Shown here: positions 1 to 7,541 of the stretch, piece after piece
Position numbering within the stretch: the first letter of the stretch is position 1
Layout: every line of letters begins with the position of its first letter
Assembly: GCF_012844365.1 (NCBI RefSeq)
Contig: NZ_CP051626.1
Coordinates: forward strand, 682,001 to 746,000
DNA: 64,000 nt
Direction of reading: 5' to 3'
Origin: Brevibacterium sp. 'Marine'
GTDB taxonomy: Bacteria > Actinomycetota > Actinomycetes > Actinomycetales > Brevibacteriaceae
The notes under the pieces: model-generated
Seen by the model: the letters and a program-made list of their open reading frames with translations, nothing else
What the model was told of the DNA's origin: nothing
The model's database searches: none
Program-made: the position numbers and the translations under genes

Positions 1-421
1 GACCGACCGGGTCTACGTCCCTCCAGCGATGACGGCGTGCGCCAGGGTTGCCAGTCGTCTGGAACACTCGTGTGCATGCGCTCAGTCTAATTCTCGGCCT
101 GTCAGTGTGGCCGACTGGGTCGCATGCGGATCCGAACGGAGCTTCAGTGCTTGAGGCTCACTCCAAGCCGCGCTTTCCGTTTCGAAGTTCGGTGGGGGCA
201 GAGCTTCATTTCATCGCTCGCGCGGAATTCCCAGCGGAGGATTCCCGGTCGAGTCGAAGGGGCTATCGCGTTCACGTCATCGCTGACAGACTTGGTCAAG
301 AGCTTCAACTATCTTCCCCGGTTGCGGGCGCATCTGTTCACAGAACGCGAGACGACACCAGCCCCAGCGATTGCGTCTGCGACACGGTTGCTCGACAGCA
401 TGCCATAGGAGGACAGACAGC
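1..421. other. 5' flank without a supported gene
   Basis: I see no convincing gene here. Open frames exist on both strands, but none has a clear ribosome binding site plus recognisable protein character. The last 15 bases before the ndh start hold that gene's AGGAGG-type Shine-Dalgarno sequence. The stretch probably contains the ndh promoter and the end of whatever lies to the left. Confidence 0.4.
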
Positions 422-1771
422 ATGAACGAAACTTCTACCGATCAACGGACCGCGGGCGAGGACTCCGTGGCACGAACCTACGAAGTCGTGATCGTCGGCG
501 CCGGATTCGCTGGCCTCGAAGCAGCCAAGCGCCTCGGGCGGGCCGGAGTCGACGTGCTCTTGCTCGATCAGAACAACTATCACCAGTTCCAGCCCCTGTT
601 GTACCAAGTGGCAACCGCCCAGATCGCCCTTTCAACGGTGGCTCGCCCCCTGCGCTCCATCCTCCACCGGGAGCGGAAGCATGTCACAATTCGCACGGCG
701 CAAGTAGTTGCGCTCAATGCAGCGAAGAAAACGGTCACCACCGCAGACGGTGTGCGCTACCGAGCGGAGATCTTGGTGATCTCCTCGGGTGCGGAGCCGA
801 ACTTCTTCGATACTCCCGGAGCGGAAGAACACGCCTACCCCCTGTATTCGGTCGACGACGCCGCCCGATTGTCATCAGCACTGCTCGGAGCTTTGGAACG
901 AGCATCGGCGAACCACGACCACTCCACAAACCAGAATTTCACGGTTGCCGTCGTGGGCGCGGGTCCCAATGGTGTGGAAACTGCCGGGGCCATCGCCGAA
1001 AACATCAGGGACGTAGTCGGCAAGTACTACTCGCACAGTTTCGCTTCGTCGTGCGCGGTTCACCTGGTGGACATGGTCGACACTGTGCTGCCGCCCTTCT
1101 CGCAGACGTCCCAGCAATACACCAGGAACCGGTTGGAGAAACTCGGCGTCAAGGTGCATTTGGGAAGTGCTGTCTCGGAAGTCTCCGATACAGATATCTC
1201 CCTTGCTGATGGGACGAAGATCGATGCGGAAATCGTCGTCTGGGCCGCCGGATTGAAAGCCTCGCACCTACTGGAGCCTGCCGGACTCACGACCGGTCGT
1301 GGGGGACGGATCGATGTGGCCAAAGACCTCACGGCACCGGAGTGCCAGGGAGTCTATGTCTTAGGCGATGCCGCCAATATCGTTGATGCCAAGGATCGGA
1401 AGCTGCCGCAGTTGGGCTCGGTCGCCAAACAGTCGGGCCGATGGGCGGCAGAGAATATTCGAGCCGACCTGACTGGACGGCCTCGCCGCGAATTCAAGTT
1501 CGTCGATATGGGGTATATGGCGATGATCGGTCGAGGGCAGTCGGTGGCCGAGCTGACTCCGCGCCGATACCAAGTGCAGGGAATGCCGGCGTTCCTTGGC
1601 TGGCTGGCAGTCCACGCAGGTCTTCTCTCAGGCTGGCAGCAACGTGCCGCAGCGGTGGTGTCCTGGGCTCGTGACTATCTGACGACGAGTCGTCCTCACG
1701 CCGTGATCTATCGACCGGAGGCCTATGAGATCGCCAGGTATGCCCGAACAGACGATTCATCCACGGTCTGA
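422..1771 (+). CDS. ndh: type II NADH dehydrogenase (NDH-2)
   Basis: Single-subunit, non-proton-pumping NADH:quinone oxidoreductase that passes electrons from NADH through FAD to the membrane quinone pool. The 449-aa protein has the FAD-binding Rossmann motif VGAGFAGLEAA near residue 25, the family stretch NYHQFQPLLYQVATA, a second dinucleotide motif VVGAGPNGVE near residue 180 for NADH, and YVLGDAA near residue 315 for FAD. Length and order match NDH-2. An open frame extends upstream to 371, but the ATG at 422 follows a strong GGAGGACAG Shine-Dalgarno sequence and begins family-like sequence. It is monocistronic and followed by a strong hairpin. A generic FAD/NAD disulfide-family oxidoreductase is the alternative, but the NYHQFQPLLYQ signature favours NDH-2. 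Confidence 0.9.
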   Translation: MNETSTDQRTAGEDSVARTYEVVIVGAGFAGLEAAKRLGRAGVDVLLLDQNNYHQFQPLLYQVATAQIALSTVARPLRSILHRERKHVTIRTAQVVALNAAKKTVTTADGVRYRAEILVISSGAEPNFFDTPGAEEHAYPLYSVDDAARLSSALLGALERASANHDHSTNQNFTVAVVGAGPNGVETAGAIAENIRDVVGKYYSHSFASSCAVHLVDMVDTVLPPFSQTSQQYTRNRLEKLGVKVHLGSAVSEVSDTDISLADGTKIDAEIVVWAAGLKASHLLEPAGLTTGRGGRIDVAKDLTAPECQGVYVLGDAANIVDAKDRKLPQLGSVAKQSGRWAAENIRADLTGRPRREFKFVDMGYMAMIGRGQSVAELTPRRYQVQGMPAFLGWLAVHAGLLSGWQQRAAAVVSWARDYLTTSRPHAVIYRPEAYEIARYARTDDSSTV

Positions 1772-1790
1772 GGCCAATCTGAGATTGTTC

Positions 1791-1818
1791 ACCGGGCGCA
1801 CTCTACGGTGCGCCCGGT
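1791..1818 (+). terminator. intrinsic terminator of ndh
   Basis: A perfect 11-bp stem, ACCGGGCGCAC against GTGCGCCCGGT, with a 6-nt loop lies 19 nt after the ndh stop codon and is followed by TCAAT. It is GC-rich without a long U tract, which is common in actinobacteria. Confidence 0.8.
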
Positions 1819-1984
1819 TCAATACGCGCTGGTTGAGTATCTCCACGGCCGCCCTGGACTGTGACTCCTTTCTTGGACTCCGTCAGTATTGGGAGCATCG
1901 AGCATCGCGTGGCCTGGTTGCTCTTATCTAACTGGTCGGATGTGAGGGGCAGTCGCGGAACCGTTGGACTGCTAGATTGTGACC

Positions 1985-2317
1985 ATGAGCACAGAAAAGA
2001 TAACGACGCGACCCGACTTTCCCCGACCTGGGCGGGCACAGGCTCCCACAGGTGACGATGTCGAAAAGGTCTTTGAGCGTTTCTCTCCCACTTACGAGCA
2101 GCAAGCAGCGGATGTCTGGGATGCGCTGGAAGAGCAGGATCTGAAAGTCTGGATCACCGACGGTGGTGAGCACGATGGCGAGATGATCTGCGCCGGTCGA
2201 GCATACGATGACGCGGCGTTGGTGATCCATCTCGAAGACCCCAACGAGGCACTGGCTGTCGCAGCGGCCCGGGAGGCGGGGAAGCTTGACGACTACATCG
2301 CCTCTGGGCTGGCCTGA
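1985..2317 (+). CDS. small hypothetical protein
   Basis: A 110-aa acidic soluble protein with no signal peptide or membrane segment. Its middle reads as a possible alpha/beta fold (KVWITDGGEHDGEMICAG, then DDAALVIHLEDPNEALAVAAA). I do not recognise a family. A GTG lies two codons upstream at 1979; the ATG at 1985 is the simpler choice. It sits alone between the ndh terminator and the convergent pncC-like gene, so context gives no function. Confidence 0.6.
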   Translation: MSTEKITTRPDFPRPGRAQAPTGDDVEKVFERFSPTYEQQAADVWDALEEQDLKVWITDGGEHDGEMICAGRAYDDAALVIHLEDPNEALAVAAAREAGKLDDYIASGLA

Positions 2318-2415
2318 AAGTCGAAGCAGTCGTCACCGTCTGCGGTTCCTTGATACCCGGGTGAAGAGGACGATTCCCCTGTTGCTTCAAACCGCGCCGC
2401 CACACCCCTGATGAG

Positions 2416-2907
2416 TCAGATCGCTTCGCGCAGGACGTCCCGCAATAGTGCCAGCGCCCGTTCCTGGGTCTGAGCGAGGATCGCGATCGGTTCACCGGAG
2501 AAGACCTGTCGTTGGGAATAAACTTCGGATCCGACAGCGACAGCAAGCCAAGTCGTGCCTGGCTCGTTCCCCTCCTGGCCCGAAGGGCCCCCGGCGCCGG
2601 AAGCGGCCACGGCGGCATCGGCGCCCAGAAGGGTGCACGCAGAACTTGCCATACTCTCGGCAGCCGTCTGCGAGATGACTGGCCCCCGCGGGACTCTCAG
2701 CAGCTGATGTTTGACATCGCTGAAATAGGCGACGACAGCACCCGCGAACCAATTGCCAGAACCCGGCACAGCGGCGAGCTGGCTGGCGATCTTGCCACCT
2801 GTCAGTGACTCGGCAACACCCACGACTATCTGGTGGGTCTCGCACAGTTCGCCCAGCTCGGAAGCGATACGGGCGGCGCGATCTTCGTATTCTTCGGCGT
2901 TGCTCAT
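2416..2907 (-). CDS. pncC: CinA C-terminal family, nicotinamide-nucleotide amidohydrolase-like
   Basis: The 163-aa protein corresponds to the stand-alone C-terminal CinA domain, which deamidates nicotinamide mononucleotide to nicotinate mononucleotide in NAD recycling. Family signatures are ESLTGGKIASQLAAVPGSG (about residues 33-51), GAVVAYFSDVKHQLLRV, and ASGAGGPSGQEGNEPGTTW, which corresponds to the usual substrate-binding GxxGPxG loop. The start is set at MSNAEEY; an in-frame ATG 12 codons upstream would run into the preceding gene. It follows the GNAT-like gene by 10 nt, so it is probably the last gene of the otsA/GNAT-like/pncC transcript. Activity on NMN is inferred from the family. Confidence 0.82.
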   Translation of the reverse strand: MSNAEEYEDRAARIASELGELCETHQIVVGVAESLTGGKIASQLAAVPGSGNWFAGAVVAYFSDVKHQLLRVPRGPVISQTAAESMASSACTLLGADAAVAASGAGGPSGQEGNEPGTTWLAVAVGSEVYSQRQVFSGEPIAILAQTQERALALLRDVLREAI

Positions 2908-2917
2908 GGCCTGAGTT

Positions 2918-3226
2918 TCACCGTTCGGCGGGGACGAGATCATCGGTGCTCGTGACCTCTGCCAAAGCCTCTTGGAGGGCTCTGCGCGCGATGGGGCAGG
3001 GGATGGTGAGTTCGAGACGGCGGTTCCTGGTGTGCTCAGTCGCCTGTCGCATCAGCTCCCGGCAGTGTTTGTTCGCCTCTGTCTTCTCAATCGCTTCGCA
3101 GTAGACGAACATCATCGTGTGTTCGGCAGGGTCGAGATTGTAGTGGAGAGCCGCCACGAGTCTGCCAGGGAGGTAGAGATCGTATTTGGAGGCTTCGCGG
3201 TTGTTGAGCAGGATGTAGGAATTCAT
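2918..3226 (-). CDS. degenerate GNAT-like (YidJ/Gtn1-type) small protein, module A
   Basis: A 102-aa protein beginning MNSYILLNNREASKYDLYLPG. The order of elements (N-terminal NN-x-x-SKYDLY strand, a GRLVAALHY strand, FVYCEAIE strand, a helix, then LTIPCPIARRALQE) resembles the small GCN5-like acetyltransferases of the YidJ type. The acetyl-CoA pyrophosphate loop (G-x-G-x-G/A) is replaced by KTEANKHCREL, so acetyl transfer is doubtful. A close paralog lies at 50835-51140 in the same position behind the second otsA. The start was chosen because the paralog also begins just before the LLNN sequence; an upstream frame extension runs into otsA. Function unknown; a stress-related regulatory or binding role is inferred only from context. 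Confidence 0.72.
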   Translation of the reverse strand: MNSYILLNNREASKYDLYLPGRLVAALHYNLDPAEHTMMFVYCEAIEKTEANKHCRELMRQATEHTRNRRLELTIPCPIARRALQEALAEVTSTDDLVPAER

Positions 3227-3314
3227 GTCTCTCTCAGTGAAGTATTCGGATATGAGGTGGGCGCCGCGGGGTGAGCTCGTGAGCGGGACGCCGCCGGTTG
3301 AGTCGATTGCGTCG

Positions 3315-4751
3315 TCAATCAGAAGATGTAACCTTCTGCGCGGCTCGGTCACGATGGGCAGTCGCTGACTTCCGCATTGCGGGACCGAGCGGCGCGGACG
3401 GTTGCAAAGCTGTGAGGAACCTTTGGGCCCAGTGGTGCACATCATGGTCTTCGACCGTTGCCGCCATCGCTGCGATGCGCTCTCGTGCCTGGACGGTGTC
3501 CAGGCTTGCGGCCTGGTGCATTCCGGTCTTCAGCCCTGAGATGTCATGGGGGTTGACGATGGTGGCCTGCTCGAGTTCATCGGCGGCGCCTGCGAACTCT
3601 GACAGCACAAGCGCTCCGCCTCGATTTCTGCGGGCGGTGACGAATTCCTTGGCGACGAGATTCATCCCATCGCGAAGGGACGACACCACGAGCACATCGG
3701 CGGCGAGGTACAGGGCCACAGTGTCCTCGAACGAATACGAATGGTGTGAGTATTGGACGATGCCTCGCCCCAGCGTCGCGAAACGACCATTGATCCGTCC
3801 CACCAGTCGCTCCACCTCGTCGCGGAGGTCCTGGTAGGCTGCGATGCCCTCGCGAGAGGGCACAGCCACCTGCAGGAAGTTCGTCGTCTGCGGTGAGAGC
3901 AGGTCGTCATCGAGGAGTTCATCGAACGCCCGGAGGCGGTGGGGGATGCCTTTGGTGTAGTCGAGACGATCGATGCCCAGCATCAGAATGTCCGGATCGC
4001 CGAGATCGCGGCGAATCTGGGTCGCCGTTCGAGCCACCGCCTCCGAGTCAGCGGCCTGACGGATCGCTTCGGTATCGACCGAAATGGGAAAAGCCTCGAT
4101 CAGGGGAGGCGGGGCATCGGCATCGACGGCAAATTTACGCACCGCCGCCCGGAAGTTCTCCGCGTCCGAGTTGCGCTGGAAGCCGATGACGTCGGCTCCG
4201 AGCAGACCTTCGACGACTTCTCTGCGCCAGGGCAGCTGCCCGAACAGCTCGACGGGGGGAAAGGGAATGTGGTTGAAGAAGCCGATCCGCACGTCGGGGC
4301 GGAGCAGCCTGATCATGTGCGGAACCAGTTGCAGATGATAGTCGTGGACCCAGATGGTGGCTCCAAAGGCGGCCGATCGGACGGCCGCCTGCGCAAACCG
4401 GGAATTGATCGCCTCGTATGCGCGCCACCACGTGCGATGGTACTGAGGAGTGACGATGAGGTCGTGGTAGAGCGGCCACAGCACGCCATTGGAGAAGCCC
4501 TCGTAGTAGGCTCGATGTTCAGCCTCAGTCAAAGGGACAGGACCGAGTGACATCTGGTCGAATTCGAATGGTGGGATCGTTTCGTCGAAGCCTCCAGTCC
4601 AGCCGAGCCACGCCCCACGTTCGGCTCTGACCATCGGCGCCAGTGCGGAGACGAGGCCTCCCGGCGCGGCCTGCCAGGTGTCTTCGCACCGGTCGACGGG
4701 TAAGCGGTTCGCCAGGACGATGAACGAATGTTCAGGGTTGGTCTCTGCCAT
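3315..4751 (-). CDS. otsA: trehalose-6-phosphate synthase (module A copy)
   Basis: GT20 enzyme that transfers glucose from a nucleotide sugar to glucose-6-phosphate, the first step of OtsAB trehalose synthesis in the cytoplasm. The 478-aa protein carries the family blocks VLANRLPVDR at the N-terminus, APGGLVSALAP, IWVHDYHLQLVP, NHIPFPPVELF, GIDRLDYTKGIPHRLRAF, SLRDGMNLVAKEF and VLSEFAGAADEL. The start at 4751 (MAETNPEH) has a GAGAAG sequence at suitable distance and matches the paralog's start; an alternative ATG lies 8 codons upstream at 4775. A terminator separates it from the upstream csbD gene. No otsB phosphatase is present in the window. A second otsA is at 51180-52571. Confidence 0.93.
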   Translation of the reverse strand: MAETNPEHSFIVLANRLPVDRCEDTWQAAPGGLVSALAPMVRAERGAWLGWTGGFDETIPPFEFDQMSLGPVPLTEAEHRAYYEGFSNGVLWPLYHDLIVTPQYHRTWWRAYEAINSRFAQAAVRSAAFGATIWVHDYHLQLVPHMIRLLRPDVRIGFFNHIPFPPVELFGQLPWRREVVEGLLGADVIGFQRNSDAENFRAAVRKFAVDADAPPPLIEAFPISVDTEAIRQAADSEAVARTATQIRRDLGDPDILMLGIDRLDYTKGIPHRLRAFDELLDDDLLSPQTTNFLQVAVPSREGIAAYQDLRDEVERLVGRINGRFATLGRGIVQYSHHSYSFEDTVALYLAADVLVVSSLRDGMNLVAKEFVTARRNRGGALVLSEFAGAADELEQATIVNPHDISGLKTGMHQAASLDTVQARERIAAMAATVEDHDVHHWAQRFLTALQPSAPLGPAMRKSATAHRDRAAQKVTSSD

Positions 4752-4817
4752 GTTCTTCTCGCTCTTCTGACTCATCTGCCGCTGAGACTCGTTGAGTTCT
4801 TCTCCTGCCGGGGCAGC

Positions 4818-4848
4818 GGAAGGGCGAGAACCTGGTCCTCGCCCTTCC
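4818..4848 (-). terminator. hairpin between csbD and otsA (module A)
   Basis: An 11-bp perfect inverted repeat GGAAGGGCGAG / CTCGCCCTTCC with a 9-nt loop lies just downstream of csbD and upstream of otsA. Module B has an equivalent hairpin in the same place with different sequence, so a terminator or attenuator at this point appears conserved. Confidence 0.75.
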
Positions 4849-4859
4849 TCCGGGCAACG

Positions 4860-5057
4860 TCAGTGCTTCGGACCGTTCCTCAGAGATTCGGCGGCTTCAC
4901 GAGCCGTGTCCCTGATCTCTTCTGCGGCTTGTCTGCCCTCGGCCTGGATCTTGTCGGTTTTGCCTTCGGCCTCCAGTCCTTTGTCACCGCTGGCCTTGCC
5001 TGCGGCAGATTTCGCGGAGCCCTTGAGCTTGTCGACTTCGGGGGAGCTGTCGTTCAT
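4860..5057 (-). CDS. CsbD family stress protein (module A)
   Basis: A 65-aa hydrophilic helical protein with the CsbD core EVDKLKGSAKSAAGKASGD followed by KGLEAEGKTDKIQAEG. Members of this family are general-stress induced (SigB-controlled in Bacillus) and of unknown biochemical role. The start MNDSSPEV is preceded by AAAGGAAGAAAG; an in-frame ATG seven codons upstream overlaps that ribosome binding site and is rejected. The C-terminal part is longer than the minimal CsbD domain. Its paralog is at 52694-52909. Confidence 0.85.
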   Translation of the reverse strand: MNDSSPEVDKLKGSAKSAAGKASGDKGLEAEGKTDKIQAEGRQAAEEIRDTAREAAESLRNGPKH

Positions 5058-5153
5058 CTTTCTTCCTTTCGCGTGCATGACCGGTCTCGCGCAAGCAGGC
5101 GGGATCCGATGCGATGGGAGATTCTGTGTGAGAAGTGTCCGGCTACCTGTGCC

Positions 5154-5465
5154 TCAGCTGTTGATCAGCAGCAGGATCTTGCCGTGGTCGAGCTTCTCTT
5201 CGAGGTCGTCGGACTCGTTCGACGTGAAGCCGAACTCCTCGAAGATCGCACGCAGCTCGTCGCCCTTCTTGTCGTACCGGGTGCCCACGAGATTGCTGAG
5301 ATCGTCGGGTTCGTTGGCGTTGACGCTGCCTGCGACGCGGTCGGTGCGGTCATCGTCATGGGAGATGACGAAGAGGTCATCCTTGGCGATGCCCGCTGCC
5401 GCCTGGCGCTTCACTTCATCCATCAGTGCGGTATCGTCCTGGAATTCTTTGACTGCGGGTTTCAT
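5154..5465 (-). CDS. general stress protein, YflT/GSP17M-like
   Basis: A 103-aa soluble acidic protein with the heat-induced stress protein YflT layout: an N-terminal helix (KEFQDDTALMDEVKRQAAAG), a strand DLFVISHDDDRTDRVAG, a linker and a helical region KKGDELRAIFEEFGF, ending KILLLINS. Biochemical role unknown. The start at 5465 follows AAAGGAG at ideal spacing; the ATG five codons upstream is inside the ribosome binding region. The TetR-type operator GTTTAC-N3-GTAATC sits immediately upstream, so the gene is probably controlled by the divergent TetR. Module B lacks this gene. Confidence 0.8.
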   Translation of the reverse strand: MKPAVKEFQDDTALMDEVKRQAAAGIAKDDLFVISHDDDRTDRVAGSVNANEPDDLSNLVGTRYDKKGDELRAIFEEFGFTSNESDDLEEKLDHGKILLLINS

Positions 5466-5480
5466 GTCGACTCCTTTCAT

Positions 5481-5495
5481 GTTTACGACGTAATC
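5481..5495. promoter_or_regulatory. candidate TetR operator, site 1
   Basis: GTTTACGACGTAATC, a near-palindrome of the form GTTTAC-N3-GTAATC, lies 15 nt upstream of the stress-protein start. The flank CGCTAACAGAC is also similar to that of site 4 in module B. Repression of the stress gene by the neighbouring TetR is an inference. Confidence 0.65.
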
Positions 5496-5590
5496 ACGCT
5501 AACAGACACTGTGGGTCTGCGCGAAGAGCCTACGGCGAATTTTGCAGGGGGTTCTCGTCGCCGCGGACCCGATGTAGCCTGGACGGCATA

Positions 5591-5615
5591 GCGTAAAAGT
5601 GTTTACGCGCTAATC
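5591..5615. promoter_or_regulatory. candidate TetR operator, site 2, with overlapping perfect palindrome
   Basis: GTTTACGCGCTAATC at 5601-5615 matches the shared operator in 14 of its 15 positions if the spacer is free. It overlaps a perfect inverted repeat, GCGTAAA-AGTG-TTTACGC, at 5591-5608. The site lies about 95 nt upstream of tetR and may serve autoregulation. Confidence 0.62.
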
Positions 5616-5707
5616 GCGCCTCAGGGGTGAAAGGAGGTCTTGGGCTGTGTGACATCTGAGGTGAGCGAGCAGGTTCAACATTTGGCAACTCGGGCAGGGA
5701 GGATCCC

Positions 5708-6370
5708 ATGGCCCAGAATCGTCTGACCAGAAACGACATCGTGCGAGCGGCGATCACCTTCGTCGACGCACACGGACTCGATGCGCTGACCATGCGACGA
5801 CTCGGGCAGTCCCTGGGGGTCGAAGCCATGGCCTTGTATCGGCATGTCTCCGGACGCGAAGATCTTCTCGAAGCGATGGTCGAAGCTCTCATCGACAGTC
5901 TGTTCGACAACCGGCTGATGAGGCAGACACCGTCGTCGTGGGAGGACTATCTCCAGAGGGTGGCCAATACGACGAAGGAACTGGCGCGCGATCATCCCGG
6001 GATCTTTCCTCTGATCGCCACGCAACCGTCCCAAGCCCCGTGGCTGCGCCCTCCACTGCGCAGCCTGCGCTGGGTCGAAGAGTTCCTCTCCACTCTGCAG
6101 GGATTCGAGTTCTCTGATGCGGCCGCGGTCGGCGCTTACAAATCGTTCACCAGCTTCCTCATCGGGGATCTGCTGCTGCAAGTTCATTCCACGAATTTCG
6201 ACCTCACCGGCGGAGATGATCACGAGAAGGCGGGTGACGACTCCGACTTATCGGAGTATCCCACCGTGAACGCGCTGAGTGACCTGCTCAGCGAAGATCA
6301 TCGCCAACGCCAGTTCGACGATGCTCTCGACGAACTCATCGAACGCATCCGCCTCTCACCAACCAATTAG
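5708..6370 (+). CDS. TetR/AcrR family transcriptional regulator (module A)
   Basis: A 220-aa one-component repressor. Its N-terminal helix-turn-helix covers roughly residues 8-55 and includes LTMRRLGQSLGVEAMALYRHVSG, followed by a divergent ligand-binding domain with QPSQAPWLRPPLRSLRWVEEF. It is closely related to the regulator at 53183-53839 throughout, including the C-terminus (LDELIERIR). ATG start with GGGAGGATCCC upstream. It is divergent from the stress gene, with two operator-like sites in the 240-nt gap. The ligand is unknown. Confidence 0.9.
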   Translation: MAQNRLTRNDIVRAAITFVDAHGLDALTMRRLGQSLGVEAMALYRHVSGREDLLEAMVEALIDSLFDNRLMRQTPSSWEDYLQRVANTTKELARDHPGIFPLIATQPSQAPWLRPPLRSLRWVEEFLSTLQGFEFSDAAAVGAYKSFTSFLIGDLLLQVHSTNFDLTGGDDHEKAGDDSDLSEYPTVNALSDLLSEDHRQRQFDDALDELIERIRLSPTN

Positions 6371-6410
6371 CTGCAACCTCAAACAGCTCACCCAGCTGAG
6401 AAGGATCAAT

Positions 6411-7499
6411 ATGCTCGACACCTCTTCAGAGGCCCTCCAGGTCCTTCTCGTGGCCGACCCGGGCCTGCCCAGCCGCCGGGCGGCTGCTATCCATCAACGT
6501 CTCGAAAGGCTTCTGCAAGACGCGTATGGGGTCACGACGACCTTGCACACGGCGACTGACACCATCCGATTGACACCGGAAAGCGAACTCGACCTCAGCG
6601 CTGTCGAAGACCTTCGGGCCGACTACCCGGACGTGAACATCGTCCTGATACTCACCGAGATCCCCCGCCATACTCAGGGCGACCCGTTGATCGCCGAGGT
6701 GCATTCCGACAGCAATCTGGCGATCGTGTCCTGTCCCACTCTGGGCGCATGGTCGACCAAGCGCCGCATCATCAAAGTGCTGATGAGCTCGGTCAACAAA
6801 TTGGTGCCGTGGGATCCCGAAGATACGACCCGTCGGTTTCTGCTCCGCTGGTCCGACTGGTCCGACAACGAAGACGCCCAGCACCAGTCGCTGCATGCCC
6901 ACACCATCACAGGAGGCCCACGTCTGGTGCTGGGAATGACGATGGCCAACGACCCGTGGCGCACTGTCCCGAAGCTTTCAGGCGCCCTCGCCGCGGCATC
7001 GGCCACAGGAGCTTTCGGCATCTTCTACAGTTCCATCTGGCAGATGTCGACCTATCTGTCCACCACGCGGCTGCTGTCAATCGGCGCGGCCGCCATCCTG
7101 GTCATGGTCACCTGGCTGATCATCAACCACAAACTCTGGGACGAACCGCGCAGAGACAGCCTGGCAACAGTGGTGATGTACTACAACCTCTCGACCGTCC
7201 TGACCCTGCTGATCACCGTGCTCGCGCTCTACGCGGGACTGGTCGGCCTCATTCTGCTGGGCGGTCTCATAGTCATCGACCCCGAATTCATGACGGCCCA
7301 GATCCAGCAGAAGGCGACGGTCGCCAACTATCTCGACATCGCCTGGCTCAGCGCAGCGATGGGCGTCGTCGCCGGCGGTATCGGCGCAAGCTTCGACTCC
7401 GACTTAGATGTGAAACGACTGACTCACGGACAGCGCATGCGCCAACGGGTCTACACCGACAACCACCCGGACACCGATGATGTCAGCCAGAACTCCTGA
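6411..7499 (+). CDS. membrane protein of unknown function
   Basis: A 362-aa protein with a soluble N-terminal half of about 180 residues (alpha/beta, LLVADPGLPSRRAAAIHQRL, then VNIVLILTEIPRHTQGDPLIAEV) and a C-terminal membrane half. The latter has about five hydrophobic segments, including AAAILVMVTWLII and a long stretch around YNLSTVLTLLITVLALYAGL, and ends in a short basic/acidic tail. I do not recognise the family. The ATG at 6411 is preceded by GAGAAGGATC. It starts 40 nt after tetR on the same strand, so co-transcription with the regulator is likely; it may be a target or partner of the stress module. Module B has no equivalent. Confidence 0.7.
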   Translation: MLDTSSEALQVLLVADPGLPSRRAAAIHQRLERLLQDAYGVTTTLHTATDTIRLTPESELDLSAVEDLRADYPDVNIVLILTEIPRHTQGDPLIAEVHSDSNLAIVSCPTLGAWSTKRRIIKVLMSSVNKLVPWDPEDTTRRFLLRWSDWSDNEDAQHQSLHAHTITGGPRLVLGMTMANDPWRTVPKLSGALAAASATGAFGIFYSSIWQMSTYLSTTRLLSIGAAAILVMVTWLIINHKLWDEPRRDSLATVVMYYNLSTVLTLLITVLALYAGLVGLILLGGLIVIDPEFMTAQIQQKATVANYLDIAWLSAAMGVVAGGIGASFDSDLDVKRLTHGQRMRQRVYTDNHPDTDDVSQNS

Positions 7500-7541
7500 T
7501 GGCTGATAAGGACCTGCCCAGCGATTTCAGAAAGATATGAC

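Noticed and set aside
48..425. 125-codon open frame at the left edge with a hydrophobic N-terminal segment
   Set aside because: No ribosome binding site, arginine/serine-rich composition typical of a wrong frame, and it runs through the ndh Shine-Dalgarno region.
5466..5707. GTTTAC as the -35 of a SigB-type stress promoter
   Set aside because: No GGGTA-type -10 follows at the right spacing at any of the five sites, and the sequence is near-palindromic, which fits an operator better.
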